A stretch of 64,000 bases of DNA from Stenotrophomonas sp. SAU14A_NAIMI4_8 (GTDB lineage: Bacteria > Pseudomonadota > Gammaproteobacteria > Xanthomonadales > Xanthomonadaceae). Positions 8,653-19,961 of this stretch are shown in pieces; within the stretch, counting starts at the first letter, position 1; each line of letters starts with the position of its first letter. Location: assembly GCF_003086695.1 (NCBI RefSeq), contig NZ_CP025999.1:3308199-3372198 (forward strand), read 5' to 3'. The notes under the pieces are model-generated. The model worked only from the letters and a program-made list of their open reading frames with translations, had not been told where the DNA came from and made no database searches. A program made the translations under genes and the position numbers.

Positions 8653-11600
8653 GGACACGGGCGATCCCCAGCAGGTCATACACGTTGCGCATCAGGTCCA
8701 GCTCCTGGTACGGCTTGCCCAGGTAGCGCTGCACGCCGATCTCGAAGGCGCGCTGGCGATGCTTGTCACCGCTGCGCGAGGTGATCATCACGATCGGCAC
8801 GTCCTTGTAGCGCGGGTCGGCACGCATCGCGGTGGCCAGCTCGTAGCCATCCATGCGCGGCATTTCGATGTCCAGCAGCATCAGGTCGGGCACGCGCTCT
8901 TCCAGCTGCTCCAGTGCTTCCACGCCGTCGCGGGCCACGCTTACTTCGAAGTTGTGGCGTTCCAGGATGCGGCCGGTCACCTTGCGCATGGTCAGCGAGT
9001 CGTCGACCACCATCACCAGCGGCACCTGCCGTTCCTGGCGCGGTGCGTTGTCCTGCACCGGCACGATCGGGTTGGCCAGGTAACGGCGCACCAGCGGCGC
9101 CACGTCCAGGATGACCACCACGCGGCCATCGCCGGTGATGGTTGCACCGTAGATGCCCGGTACCGAGGCGATCTGCAGGCCCACCGGCTTGACCACGATT
9201 TCGCGGTTGCCCAGCACCTGGTCGATCGCCACGGCCGCGCGCAGGTCGCCGGCGCGCACCAGCAGCAGCGGCACCTGGTCCTGGCCATCTGCACGGGCCG
9301 GTGCCTGGCCGACCAGGCTGCCCAGGTCGTACAGCGGGAATTCTTCGCCGCTGTAGCGGTAGCTGCTGTCGGCCGCTTCGAAACGATCGCGCGACAGGCG
9401 GCCGATACCACTGACCGAAGCCACCGGCACGGCGAAGGTGGTTTCGCCGATCTGCACGAACACCGCCTGGGTGACGGCCAGCGTCTGCGGCAGGCGCAGG
9501 GTGAAGCGCACGCCCTGGCCACGCACCGACTGGATGTCGACCGAGCCGCCGAGCTGGCGCACTTCGTTGCGCACCACGTCCATGCCCACGCCACGGCCGG
9601 CCAGCTGGCTGACCTGGTCGGCGGTGGAGAAGCCGGAGGCAAAGATCAGGTTGTCCAGTTCCTGCTCGTTGGGCTGCGCATCGGCGCCCAGCAGGCCACG
9701 GTCGATGGCGCGGCGGCGGATCGCTTCGCGGTCCAGGCCGGCACCGTCATCGGCCACTTCCAGCACGATTTCCGAACCTTCGCGGTGCAGGCGGATGGCA
9801 ACCTCGCCTTCCTCCGGCTTGCCGGCGCTGCGGCGCTGCTCCGGCGCTTCCAGGCCGTGGGCCACCGAATTGCGCAACATGTGTTCCAGAGGCGCGACCA
9901 TGCGGTCGAGCACGTTGCGGTCCAGTTCGCCGTGGGTGCCTTCCAGGGTCAGGTGCACCTGCTTGCCGGTATCGATGCCGGCCTGGCGCACCACACGGCG
10001 CAGGCGTGGCACCAGGCCGTCGAACGGCACCATGCGCGCGCGCATCAGGCCATCCTGCAGTTCCGAGCTGACGCGCGACTGCTGCTGCAGCAGCGAATCG
10101 TACTGGCGCGACAGATCGTCCAGCACGCCCTGCAGGCCGCCAAGGTCGGCTGCCGATTCGTTCAGCGCGCGGCTGAGCTGCTGCAGGGTGGAGAAGCGGT
10201 CCAGTTCCAGCGGATCGAACTTCTGATCGGCCTGGTCCTGTTCACGCTGGTAACGCGCGACGATCTGCGCTTCGGTTTCCAGGTCCAGTCGGCGCAGCTG
10301 GTCGCGCAGTCGCGCATTGGTGCGCTCCAGTTCGCCCATCGCACCGCGGAACGCCCCGAGCTGCTGCTCCAGGCGCGAACGGTAGATCGCCACTTCACCG
10401 GCATGGTTGACCAGGCGGTCCAGCAGATCGGCGCGTACGCGCACCTGCTCCTGCTGCGGGCGGGCGAGCGGATCTTCGTCCGGCGTGCCTTCCAGCGGCA
10501 GCGGTGCCGACAGCGGTGCATCGGCCAGGGCGAGCGGCGCCACGGGTACGACGGTCGATTCCGCGTCGTTGCTGGCAGCAACAACGGCGCTGCCGGCATC
10601 CACGCGGGTGCGGGCTTCGAACGCGTCCAGCAGGTCCTGCGCCGGCTCCACCGTGCGGTGTTCGCCGGTACGGGTCAGCAGCTGGTGCAGGCGGTCGAAG
10701 CCACGCTCCAGCAGGTGGACGTCGGGGCGTTCGATCTCGGTGCGGCCGGCGGCCACGGCTTCCAGCAGCGATTCGATGCTGTGGCCGAGATCGCCGATCG
10801 CGTTGATGCCGGCCATGCGTGCGCCGCCCTTGAGCGTGTGCAGATCGCGCTGCAGGCCGGCCAAGGCCTCGCGGTCCTGCGGCGCTTCGCGCAGCTCGCT
10901 GATCAGGCCGTCGCAATGGTCGAGCAGGTCGTTGCCTTCTTCCACGAAGATATCGACCAGCTCGCGGTCGTACACGCTGAAGTCGAGCTGGTCGCTGGGG
11001 GCGTCTTCCTGCCCGTTGCCGTCGGCGGCAGCCACGGCAGCGGTGACATCTGCGCCGGTCTCGGCAACGGCTTCAACGGCCGAAGCCACGTACGCGCCCT
11101 GCCCCGGTGCGTCTTCCAGCTCGAACAACGGTGCCGGTGCGACCGAAACTGCTTCGGTCACGTCTGCATCCACCGTCGCCGGGGACGGCAGGTCGGCGCT
11201 CTCTCCTTCACCGACCGCCGCCTCCCCGCCGACGTCCGCAGCCTCGGCGAAGGCATCTGCCTCACCAGGCGCGAGTTCGCTGGCCTGCAGGCCGAGCACG
11301 GGCCAGTCGGCCTGCTCGTCCTGCGCCGGTTCCGGCTCGATCACATGCAGGCCGGCTTCAAGCGCCGCCTCCAGGGTGACCGGCTCGGCAAAGCCGGGCG
11401 CAGCCATATCATCGTGCAGGCTCGCCAGCGTGCTGTCGAGCGCCTGTTCATCTTCTTCGTCGTACAGCGCGGTGTCGTCGTGCGCCTGCGCCGCTACCGG
11501 CGTGTCGATCGCGTCAATCGACGCCGGTTCGACCACGTCTTCAACATCGCTGTCGTCCACCGGCAACGCGCTGGCGTCCAGATAGGGCGACAGATCATCG

Positions 11601-14600
11601 GCACCGGTCAGATCGGCGTCCTCGGCGTCGGCCGGGACATCGGGCAGCGTTTCGGTTACTTCTGAACCAACCGCGGCTTCCGCCTCCGCCTCCGCTTCCG
11701 CTGGCAGCGCAGCGTCGGCTTCCGTGCGGGCTTCGCGCTCGGGTTCGACCACATCGGTGCCTTCCCCGCCCTGCGGCAGCGCGGGCCAGCCGGCATCGAA
11801 GAACGGCGAAAGATCTTCGCCACCGGTCAGTTCAACGCGTTCCAGCTCGCTTTCGACCGGCGGTACCGGTTCGATGTCGCCCAGCGCATCGGCCGACGCG
11901 GCGTCGGCGTGCACGGTTGCCGCTTCGTCTGCATCGATGGCCAGATCGTCGGCGTCGTCATCGTCCATTTCCAGCACCGGCCAGCGCGCTTCGGGCAGCG
12001 CGCCAGCCAGCGCCTGCAGGCGCTGCGCCAGCGCATCGTGCGGCACGATGCGCGGCTGCTCGGCCTGCAGCGCGGTCATGGTGCCGGCAATGGCCGACGC
12101 GGTGTCCAGCAACGCCGACACGCCCTCTTCCGCCGGCACGGCCTGCGCGGCCAGGGCGCGCTTGATGTACGACTCGGCCGCCCCGGTGACGGCGGTGATT
12201 TCCGGCACCTCGGTCATCGCGAACGCACCGTTCATGGTGTGCACCGCGCGCAGCAGCGCGTCGGTCACCGCGTGCGGTGCCTGCTGTGCGTCCTGCAGCC
12301 ACGCCTGCAGCGTGGCCAGGTGCAGCTCCACTTCGGCTTCCAGGATTTCCTGCAGCACGCTGTCGATCTGCGCGGGGGTGCCTACCGGCTCGACCACCTC
12401 GGCGACCGGTTCAGCGGCCTGCTCGGCAACGTCGCTGTGGAGCGCGTCCACCGGCACGGCGATGTCTTCGCTGGCCACGTCCGCCACCGGCGCTTCGGCG
12501 ACCGGCGCTGCTGCGCCCGGCAACGGCACGTAGAAGGTTTCTTCACCGGCGCCGACGCGGTCGGCGATGGCCTGCATGGCCTGCAGATCGACGGTGATGC
12601 GCTGGCCGTGGCGCAGCGCGGCGTTCAACTGCGGCAGCGCGGCGTGCGCGTGGTCGACCATGGCCAGCACCGCCGGCGTGGCCGGGCGGGTGCCGTCCAG
12701 TACGCGGTTGAGCAGGCTCTCGATCTTCCAGGCGAATTCGCCCAGCGTACGTGCACCGACCAGACGGCCGCTGCCCTTGAGCGTGTGGAAGATGCGGCGG
12801 ATCGGCCGCAGCCGGTCCATGTTGTCCGGCTGCATGCGCCAGGGCGGCAGCAGCGTGCCCAGGTTCTGCAGTTCATCGTCGAACTCTTCCAGGAACACCT
12901 CGCGGATGTCCTGGTCGATGTTCTCGGCATCGTCTTCGAAGCCGCCTTCGATGCCGACCTCGGCAGCGCCGGTGGCAACGGCCACCGGTTCAACGGCCTG
13001 GGCCGCTTCCGGGTGCGGATTGAACTCCGCCGCCGCCGCACTCAGTTCGGCCAGGAACTGCGCATCGGCCTCGCTGAAATCGATCGGCGCAATGGTGTCC
13101 ACGTCGATGGTGGCCACGGCGACCGGTTCAGCGTCGGCGAGCACCGGTGCTTCGGCTTCGGCTTCGATCAGCGCTTCGACGACTGCCGGCTCGGCTTCCT
13201 CGGCCTGCACGGTGGCGTCGGCCAGCGGCGCGGCATCGACGATGTCCAGCGTTGCGTCCAGGCGGGGCGCTTCGTCCAGCGACAGCGTCTCCATCGCATC
13301 CAGCGACAGCACGTGCTCGGCATTGTCCAGTTCGCTGGCGTCGAAGTGGAACACCACGTCGTCGCCTGCCACGGCCAGGCCGTCCTGTTCTGCGGCCACC
13401 GGGTCGAACGACGACGCCACCGAGGACGACACCGCCGGGGCGTCGTCCCACTCGGCCACGGCCACGCTGTCCTCGGCATCACCGTGGACGTGCGCAGCGC
13501 CGTCGGCCACCTGCAGCGATGCGGCCGTCAGCGACCAGTGCGACGCGATGGATGCATCGCCTGCATCCGCATCGGCTTCATAACTGACCGGATCGAAGCT
13601 GGCGAAGGTCGGCGCACGCGCGTCCTCTTCGACCATCGGCTCGGCGGGCACGCTGTCCGCTGCGTGGTCCAGGCTGCCCAGCTCCCACTGCGGCACTGCC
13701 GGCGGCGGTGCGCTGGATGCGGCGAACAGCAGCGGGGCGCTGTCGGCAGGCGCAGCGGCAGGCACGGCATCGGTATCGGCCAGTTCCAGCGCGCCGAATA
13801 CCAGCGACTGCGCATCGGCTTCCGCAACCGGCTGCGCCGGCGGCGGATCGAAGGTGAAATCAGGCAACGGCACCGGCACGTCGCCCGGTGCCGGTGCGGC
13901 GGGCTGCACCGGAATCTGCACCGGCTCGACCTGCAGGGCGGCCGCGGGCAGCGCGACCGCCTCACGCAGCACCGGGTCGGGCTGGGCGTCAGCGGCCTCG
14001 GCAGCGGCCGGCGCAGTGCGCTCGGGCAGCGGCCAGTAACGCAGCGCCTCCAGGCTGCTGCGAGTAATGTCCAGAATGTCTTCGCGGCCCGGACGGCGGT
14101 CGCGCAGCGCTTCCAGGTAGTACTCCAGGCTGGCCATGGCATCGGCCAGGGTATCGAGCTGGCGCCCGCTGGGCACACGCTGGCGGCCGATCAGTTCGGC
14201 TTCGATGTACTGCTGCACACCGCGCAGGTAGTCGGCGGCAGTGCCCAGGTCGAGCATGCGCAGCGCACCGGACACGTCGCCCAGCAGGCGCGGCACGTCC
14301 TGCAGTTCGCCGTGGTTCCAGCTGGTCTCGATGAAGGCAACGAAATGCTCGCGCGCGGCCGCGAAGTTGGCGATGGCTTCGTGCGCCAGGATTTCCACCG
14401 TGCGGCGGTTTTCCACGGCGCTGGGATCGTCTTCGCCACTGCCACCGGCGCCCAGATGGGCGACCTGGTCGTCCAGCGATGCATCCACGTACAGCAGGGC
14501 ACCGGCAATATCCAGCAGCAGGTCTTCATCGATCTGCTGGCGGCCTTCAACCACGCCCAGCAGCGCATCGCGCTGCTGCACGACCACGCCACGCGCGGCG

Positions 14601-15268
14601 CCCAGGCCCATCATGCCCAGGGTATCGGCCACGGCACCCAGCTTGGTCACCTGTTCCTGCAACTGCTGCGGCGCGCCGCCGGTGCGCAGGTGCAGGTCCA
14701 GTGCATCCTTCACCTGCAGCAGCTCTTCCTTCACCGCGCTGCCCACCGTATCCAGCAGTTCGCGGTTGCGCCCGCTCAGGCTGCCGCGGGCGTGGTCCAG
14801 CTCGGCCTCGGTGGCGGTCACGCTCTCGGGCGCGAAGGCGAACAGCACGCTGTCATTGACGCCTTCTTCGCCACGTGCAGCGCGGATTTCGTTCAGCAGC
14901 GGCATCAGCACGATCGGAATATCGCGATGGCCGTTCTGCAGGCGCTCCAGGTAGTCGGGCAGCAGTACGCTGCCACGCATCAGGGTGGCGCAGGCTTCGT
15001 CGCGGTCGGCAACGCGGCCTTCGCCCACGGCCACGGCCAGCTGCTCCAGTTCCTCGGCCACCATCGCCGGTGCATACAGTTCGACCATGCGCAGGGTGCC
15101 CTGCACCTGGTGCAGGTAACCGGCGCAGATGCGCATGCGGCTGCCATCGGCCGGGTCTTCCACGAAGTACTCGACCTCGTTGCGCACCAGGCGCAGGGTC
15201 TCGTCCAGCTCGGGCTTGACCCAGCCCAGGGCTGCATGGCTCATGGCGTCGCGCAGACTGCTGCTCAT
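8645..15268 (-). CDS. chpA: Hybrid chemosensory histidine kinase ChpA/PilL
   Basis: 2,207 residues, very large, as for ChpA. Domain order: N-terminal degenerate HPt-like helical domains (residue ~53 in YLHQVQGTLRM and another near 300), a canonical HPt with FHTLKGSGRL (His ~827), a degenerate one with VHTMNGAF (~1009), a second canonical HPt with LHTLKGGARM (His ~1476), dimerisation helices, a CheA-type ATPase (HMLRNSVAHGLE near 1796, DDGAG near 1841, GRGVGMDVV near 1889), a CheW domain (~1930-2060) and a C-terminal receiver (~2083-2200; phospho-Asp in LMLLDIEMPRMDG near 2131). Acidic alanine-rich linkers separate the HPt units. It phosphorylates PilG and PilH and controls twitching motility and surface sensing. 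GGAG lies 7 bp before the start. Confidence 0.95.
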   Translation of the reverse strand: MSSSLRDAMSHAALGWVKPELDETLRLVRNEVEYFVEDPADGSRMRICAGYLHQVQGTLRMVELYAPAMVAEELEQLAVAVGEGRVADRDEACATLMRGSVLLPDYLERLQNGHRDIPIVLMPLLNEIRAARGEEGVNDSVLFAFAPESVTATEAELDHARGSLSGRNRELLDTVGSAVKEELLQVKDALDLHLRTGGAPQQLQEQVTKLGAVADTLGMMGLGAARGVVVQQRDALLGVVEGRQQIDEDLLLDIAGALLYVDASLDDQVAHLGAGGSGEDDPSAVENRRTVEILAHEAIANFAAAREHFVAFIETSWNHGELQDVPRLLGDVSGALRMLDLGTAADYLRGVQQYIEAELIGRQRVPSGRQLDTLADAMASLEYYLEALRDRRPGREDILDITRSSLEALRYWPLPERTAPAAAEAADAQPDPVLREAVALPAAALQVEPVQIPVQPAAPAPGDVPVPLPDFTFDPPPAQPVAEADAQSLVFGALELADTDAVPAAAPADSAPLLFAASSAPPPAVPQWELGSLDHAADSVPAEPMVEEDARAPTFASFDPVSYEADADAGDASIASHWSLTAASLQVADGAAHVHGDAEDSVAVAEWDDAPAVSSSVASSFDPVAAEQDGLAVAGDDVVFHFDASELDNAEHVLSLDAMETLSLDEAPRLDATLDIVDAAPLADATVQAEEAEPAVVEALIEAEAEAPVLADAEPVAVATIDVDTIAPIDFSEADAQFLAELSAAAAEFNPHPEAAQAVEPVAVATGAAEVGIEGGFEDDAENIDQDIREVFLEEFDDELQNLGTLLPPWRMQPDNMDRLRPIRRIFHTLKGSGRLVGARTLGEFAWKIESLLNRVLDGTRPATPAVLAMVDHAHAALPQLNAALRHGQRITVDLQAMQAIADRVGAGEETFYVPLPGAAAPVAEAPVADVASEDIAVPVDALHSDVAEQAAEPVAEVVEPVGTPAQIDSVLQEILEAEVELHLATLQAWLQDAQQAPHAVTDALLRAVHTMNGAFAMTEVPEITAVTGAAESYIKRALAAQAVPAEEGVSALLDTASAIAGTMTALQAEQPRIVPHDALAQRLQALAGALPEARWPVLEMDDDDADDLAIDADEAATVHADAASADALGDIEPVPPVESELERVELTGGEDLSPFFDAGWPALPQGGEGTDVVEPEREARTEADAALPAEAEAEAEAAVGSEVTETLPDVPADAEDADLTGADDLSPYLDASALPVDDSDVEDVVEPASIDAIDTPVAAQAHDDTALYDEEDEQALDSTLASLHDDMAAPGFAEPVTLEAALEAGLHVIEPEPAQDEQADWPVLGLQASELAPGEADAFAEAADVGGEAAVGEGESADLPSPATVDADVTEAVSVAPAPLFELEDAPGQGAYVASAVEAVAETGADVTAAVAAADGNGQEDAPSDQLDFSVYDRELVDIFVEEGNDLLDHCDGLISELREAPQDREALAGLQRDLHTLKGGARMAGINAIGDLGHSIESLLEAVAAGRTEIERPDVHLLERGFDRLHQLLTRTGEHRTVEPAQDLLDAFEARTRVDAGSAVVAASNDAESTVVPVAPLALADAPLSAPLPLEGTPDEDPLARPQQEQVRVRADLLDRLVNHAGEVAIYRSRLEQQLGAFRGAMGELERTNARLRDQLRRLDLETEAQIVARYQREQDQADQKFDPLELDRFSTLQQLSRALNESAADLGGLQGVLDDLSRQYDSLLQQQSRVSSELQDGLMRARMVPFDGLVPRLRRVVRQAGIDTGKQVHLTLEGTHGELDRNVLDRMVAPLEHMLRNSVAHGLEAPEQRRSAGKPEEGEVAIRLHREGSEIVLEVADDGAGLDREAIRRRAIDRGLLGADAQPNEQELDNLIFASGFSTADQVSQLAGRGVGMDVVRNEVRQLGGSVDIQSVRGQGVRFTLRLPQTLAVTQAVFVQIGETTFAVPVASVSGIGRLSRDRFEAADSSYRYSGEEFPLYDLGSLVGQAPARADGQDQVPLLLVRAGDLRAAVAIDQVLGNREIVVKPVGLQIASVPGIYGATITGDGRVVVILDVAPLVRRYLANPIVPVQDNAPRQERQVPLVMVVDDSLTMRKVTGRILERHNFEVSVARDGVEALEQLEERVPDLMLLDIEMPRMDGYELATAMRADPRYKDVPIVMITSRSGDKHRQRAFEIGVQRYLGKPYQELDLMRNVYDLLGIARVRE

Positions 15269-15368
15269 CGGTGCGCTCCGGTCGCCGCCGCGCGCTTACC
15301 GCGCGGACCGTGGCCTGGGGAATGGAAATGCTTCATCGACTGGTTCCTTGCTCGCCGCCCTGCCGCGG

Positions 15369-17405
15369 TCACGCCGGCAGCTTGAAGTCGGCCACCGAAC
15401 GACGCAGATCGGCGGCCAGCTGTGCCAGGTGGCCGATCGATTCGGCGGTCTGGCCGGCGCCCTGCGAGGTCTGGCCGGTAATCTGCCGGATCACGCCCAT
15501 GGTGCGGGTGATGTCCGAGGCCGCAGCGGACTGCTGCTGGGCGGCGATCGAGATGTTCTTGATCAGGGTGTTCAGCGCGTTGGACACGCGCTCGATTTCG
15601 GTCAGGGCCGTACCGGCGTCTTCGGCCAGGCGCGCACCGGATACCACTTCAGCGGTGGTCTGTTCCATCGAGGTGACCGCTTCGTTGGTATCGGCCTGAA
15701 TGGCCTGCACCAGGTTTTCGATGCGTCGGGTCGCGCCCGAGGTACGTTCTGCCAGGCGCTGCACTTCGTCGGCCACGACCGCGAAACCGCGGCCGGCTTC
15801 ACCGGCCGACGCAGCCTGCACGGCGGCATTCAACGCCAGGATGTTGGTCTGTTCGGAAATGTCGTTGATCAGTTCCACGATCGAGCCGATTTCCTGCGAC
15901 GACTCGCCCAGGCGCTTGATGCGCTTGGACGTTTCCTGGATCTGGTCGCGGATCTGGTCCATGCCCTGGATGGTTTCGCGCACCACGCCGGCACCTTCGG
16001 CGGCGATCACCACCGAGCGCTGTGCCACGTCGGCCGACTCGGCCGAGTTGCGCGACACCTGCTCGATGCTGGCAGCGATTTCGCCAATGCGGTCCGAGGC
16101 CGAGGTGATCTGGTTGGCCTGGTGGCCGGCCGCTTCGGCCAGCTGCATGGCCGTGGCCTGGGTTTCCTGGGTGGACACGGCCACCTTGGCCGAGGTGTCG
16201 TTGATGGTGGTCACCAGGTGGCGCAGTTCATCCACGGCGTAGTTGATTGCGTCTGCAATCGCGCCGGTCATGTCCTCGGTCACCGACGCCTTCACGGTCA
16301 GGTCGCCCTCACCGAGCGAACTGATTTCGTCCAGCAGCCGCATGATCGCCTGCTGGTTGCGGCTGTTGAACTCCACCTGGGTCTGGTAGCGCAGTTCCTG
16401 TTCACGCGAACGGCTGCGCACGTTGGTGGAGACGAAGCCGATGATCGCGATCAGCGACAGCGCACCGGATACCACGCCGATCCAGAAATTCGGGAACAGG
16501 CGGGTGTCGGACACCGAGCCGAACGAGGAGAACGCTTCGAACAGCTTGCGGCTGTCGTCGAGCATGCGCACCGAGCCCTGGCCCAGGGCCGTGGCGGCCG
16601 ACTGCGCGGCGAACAGCTGGCGCGAGCTGGCCAGGATCGCGTCGGCGTCCTGCTTCATCGCCTCCCACTTCTGCTGCGACTGTTCCAGCGCAGCCACCGC
16701 GCCGGCGCCGCGCACAGCGGTGATTCCCAGTTCTTCGTTGCCGTTGCGCAGGCCGTCGAGCACCTGCGAGAACACGGTGATATCGCGGGCCAGCGCATCG
16801 CCGGCCGTGGCTGCGCCACTGCCACCGGCGCGCATTTCGGTCACGCGGCGGGCCATGGTGCCGGCCACCACCACCTGCTGCAGGGCGCTGTACACCTGCG
16901 AAGCCGGTGCGCCCGAGGCGGACATCGCCCGCACCAGTTCATTCAGCTGCGCCTGCAGGCCCGGCACGGCGCCGGTGAAGTTGTTGGCGTTGCCGGCCAG
17001 GGCCAGCACCGCCGGTTCGCTGGCCACCAGCTGGCCGGCCTGCTTGCCCAGCGGCGCCCACGTCTCGGCCAGGGTGCCGATGGCCTTGGACACGCCCGGC
17101 TCGCTGCCGTAGCGGCCCTGAAGGGTGGACACGTTCTGTTCGATCGCGTTGCGGGTGGCCTTGAAGGCGGTGAACGCCTGGGCGTTGCCGCCCACGGCAT
17201 CACGTCCCTGGTTGGCCAGCTGCTGTGACAGCACCTGCAGGTCGGCGGCCTTGGAGCCGGCATCGGCCAGGCGGCTGCCCTGCCAGGTGGCCACACCCGT
17301 GTTCAGGCCGAACAGGACCATGGACAGCAACAGCAGGGCCAGCCACAGGTTGCTGCCGCCCAGCCGCAGCTTGCCGGTCTTGGTGGCGTCCGAAGCAGTA
17401 CTCAT
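15369..17405 (-). CDS. pilJ: Type IV pilus methyl-accepting chemotaxis receptor PilJ
   Basis: 678 residues. Layout: short cytoplasmic N terminus, membrane segment ~21-41, periplasmic PilJ-type sensory region (~45-305), second membrane segment ~305-330 ([19 protein letters not shown]), HAMP, then the long signalling helices. The hairpin tip is highly conserved ([15 protein letters not shown] and [18 protein letters not shown], near 525-555). PilJ senses surface contact or pilus retraction and feeds ChpA through PilI. Start ATG 17405 has GAGGT about 7 bp upstream. The gene sits between pilI and chpA, as in Pseudomonas except that the methyltransferase gene pilK, normally after pilJ, is missing here; only 100 bp separate pilJ from chpA. 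Confidence 0.95.
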   Translation of the reverse strand: MSTASDATKTGKLRLGGSNLWLALLLLSMVLFGLNTGVATWQGSRLADAGSKAADLQVLSQQLANQGRDAVGGNAQAFTAFKATRNAIEQNVSTLQGRYGSEPGVSKAIGTLAETWAPLGKQAGQLVASEPAVLALAGNANNFTGAVPGLQAQLNELVRAMSASGAPASQVYSALQQVVVAGTMARRVTEMRAGGSGAATAGDALARDITVFSQVLDGLRNGNEELGITAVRGAGAVAALEQSQQKWEAMKQDADAILASSRQLFAAQSAATALGQGSVRMLDDSRKLFEAFSSFGSVSDTRLFPNFWIGVVSGALSLIAIIGFVSTNVRSRSREQELRYQTQVEFNSRNQQAIMRLLDEISSLGEGDLTVKASVTEDMTGAIADAINYAVDELRHLVTTINDTSAKVAVSTQETQATAMQLAEAAGHQANQITSASDRIGEIAASIEQVSRNSAESADVAQRSVVIAAEGAGVVRETIQGMDQIRDQIQETSKRIKRLGESSQEIGSIVELINDISEQTNILALNAAVQAASAGEAGRGFAVVADEVQRLAERTSGATRRIENLVQAIQADTNEAVTSMEQTTAEVVSGARLAEDAGTALTEIERVSNALNTLIKNISIAAQQQSAAASDITRTMGVIRQITGQTSQGAGQTAESIGHLAQLAADLRRSVADFKLPA

Positions 17406-17446
17406 CGTTCAACCTCGAGGTTCAATACAGGGGGCGTTGCCCGGCC

Positions 17447-17977
17447 TCAGGCCGCGGCTTGCCGGAATTCAGGAGTGCGCGACAGCAACGAGAGCGAGAA
17501 CACGCCCCATTCGTGGCCGTCGGCGTGGAAGGCGCGATCTACGAAGTGGCCATAGCGGCCCTCGGCCAGGCGACCGGCATCGATCTGCTGGGCCAGCTCG
17601 AAGCTGCGCTGGCCGAACAGTTCATCGATGGTCAGGGCCACGTCGCCGCCGGCCTGGCGCATGATCAGCACGCGCTGGCCTTCCTGCTGCACGGTGCGCG
17701 CACCTTCCAGGAAGTACTTCAGATCGACCACCGGGAACAGGTTGCCGCGCAGGTTGCCCACGCCCAGCAGCCACGGCTGTGCGCATGGCACCGGGGTGAC
17801 CGGCGGCATCGGCACGATTTCCACCACTTCGCGGAAATCGGACACCAGCCGGCGCTGGCCGACCCGGTAGCCCACGCCGCGCCACAGGTCCTGGGCGAAC
17901 TGGCGTTCGGGCAGCTGCACCGCATGGGCCAGGCTGCGCCGTTCGTAGGCTTCAAGAATGTCGAAAGGCGAACGCAT
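17447..17977 (-). CDS. pilI: CheW-like adaptor PilI
   Basis: 176 residues forming one CheW domain (WRGVGYRVGQRRLVSDFREV and LLGVGNLRGNLFPVVDLKYFL segments). It couples PilJ to ChpA in the polar type IV pilus array. The ATG overlaps the pilH stop by one base (TGATG), so translation is probably coupled. No signal or membrane segment. Confidence 0.93.
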   Translation of the reverse strand: MRSPFDILEAYERRSLAHAVQLPERQFAQDLWRGVGYRVGQRRLVSDFREVVEIVPMPPVTPVPCAQPWLLGVGNLRGNLFPVVDLKYFLEGARTVQQEGQRVLIMRQAGGDVALTIDELFGQRSFELAQQIDAGRLAEGRYGHFVDRAFHADGHEWGVFSLSLLSRTPEFRQAAA

Positions 17978-18339
17978 CAGGCCACCAGTTCGTTGATCCG
18001 CGCGATCAGTTCTTCTTCGCGCGGCGGCTTGACGATGTAATCGGCTGCGCCCTGGCGCAGGCCCCAGGCCTTGTCGGTTTCCATCGCCTTGGTGCTGACG
18101 ATGATCACCGGGATGTGCTTGGTCGCCGCATCACGGGCCATCGCCCGGGTTGCCTGGAAACCACTCATGCCCGGCAGCACCACGTCCATCAGCACCAGCT
18201 GCGGCACCTGGTCGCGGACCAGCTGCAGGCCATCTTCGGCGTTGTCCGCTTCCAGCACCTCGTGGCCGGCACGGCGCAGCCACTGGGTGAACACCGCGCG
18301 GTCGGTCGGTGAATCCTCGATCAGAACGATACGAGCCAT
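17977..18339 (-). CDS. pilH: Twitching motility response regulator PilH
   Basis: 120 residues, a stand-alone receiver domain. Acidic pocket (IEDSPTD) at residues ~7-13, phospho-acceptor Asp near 51 in LVLMDVVLPGMSG, Thr/Ser switch in IIVST and Lys in the KPPREEEL segment. PilH opposes or buffers PilG in controlling pilus extension and retraction, receiving phosphate from ChpA. AAAGG lies ~5 bp before the start. The gene follows pilG by 18 bp and overlaps pilI. Confidence 0.93.
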   Translation of the reverse strand: MARIVLIEDSPTDRAVFTQWLRRAGHEVLEADNAEDGLQLVRDQVPQLVLMDVVLPGMSGFQATRAMARDAATKHIPVIIVSTKAMETDKAWGLRQGAADYIVKPPREEELIARINELVA

Positions 18340-18357
18340 TGTGCCTTTCCCCCCTGG

Positions 18358-18759
18358 TCAGGCGTTGACGTATGTGCGGATGGCACCCAGCAGTTCTTCA
18401 CGCGTGAAAGGCTTGGTCAGGTACTGCTCCGAGCCGACGATGCGCCCGCGCGCCTTGTCGAACAGGCCATCCTTGGAGGACAGCATGATGACCGGGGTGG
18501 ACTTGAACAGCTGGTTGCCCTTGATCAGGGCACAGGTCTGGTAGCCGTCCAGCCGCGGCATCATGATGTCGACGAAGATGATCTGCGGCTGCTGGTCGGC
18601 GATCTTGGCCAGTGCTTCGAAGCCATCGGTCGCCGTCACCACCTCGCAGCCTTCGCGCTTGAGCAGTGTTTCCGCGGTCCGGCGGATGGTCTTCGAGTCA
18701 TCGATGACCATCACCCGGAGTCCTGCGAGTTCCCCGCCCGCAGTCATGTTTTCAGTCAT
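18358..18759 (-). CDS. pilG: Twitching motility response regulator PilG
   Basis: 133 residues, single receiver domain: VIDDSKTIRRTAE acidic pocket, phospho-acceptor Asp near 63 in IIFVDIMMPRLDGYQ, and Lys in YLTKPF. It is the first gene of the pilGHIJ-chpA operon and the output regulator that promotes pilus extension. Of two nearby ATGs, 18759 is chosen because GGGGA sits 6 bases upstream; ATG 18765 would leave only 2 bases. The 254 bp to the divergent gshB start must carry both promoters, but I see no clear consensus boxes there. Confidence 0.93.
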   Translation of the reverse strand: MTENMTAGGELAGLRVMVIDDSKTIRRTAETLLKREGCEVVTATDGFEALAKIADQQPQIIFVDIMMPRLDGYQTCALIKGNQLFKSTPVIMLSSKDGLFDKARGRIVGSEQYLTKPFTREELLGAIRTYVNA

Positions 18760-19013
18760 TGCCATTCCCCAAGCGCGCGGCCCTTCTAGGTTGGGTGCCG
18801 CTGCGAAAGCGTATCTATATCGCACTTTCCGCGCCCGCTTCAAGGCCGTCCCACCGGGCTTGGCGTGGCGCCCGGCTGAACGTGACCGGTTTGGCAGACA
18901 TTGCGCAGAACCGGGCCCGGCCGCCGCTTCGGGGACGCAGCGTTGCAGGCCACGGGGCAGGCACGGGGCGGGCGTTGCCGCTACCATCAGCGCCTTGCCT
19001 TGAAGGTGCGCCC

Positions 19014-19960
<947 letters not shown>

Positions 19961-19961
<1 letters not shown>

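Noticed and set aside
8462..15385. Long plus-strand open frames of 1,067 and 1,158 codons opposite chpA
   Set aside because: They are antisense to a well-supported kinase, are full of His, Arg and Gln as expected from mirrored GC-rich codons, and have no family motifs.
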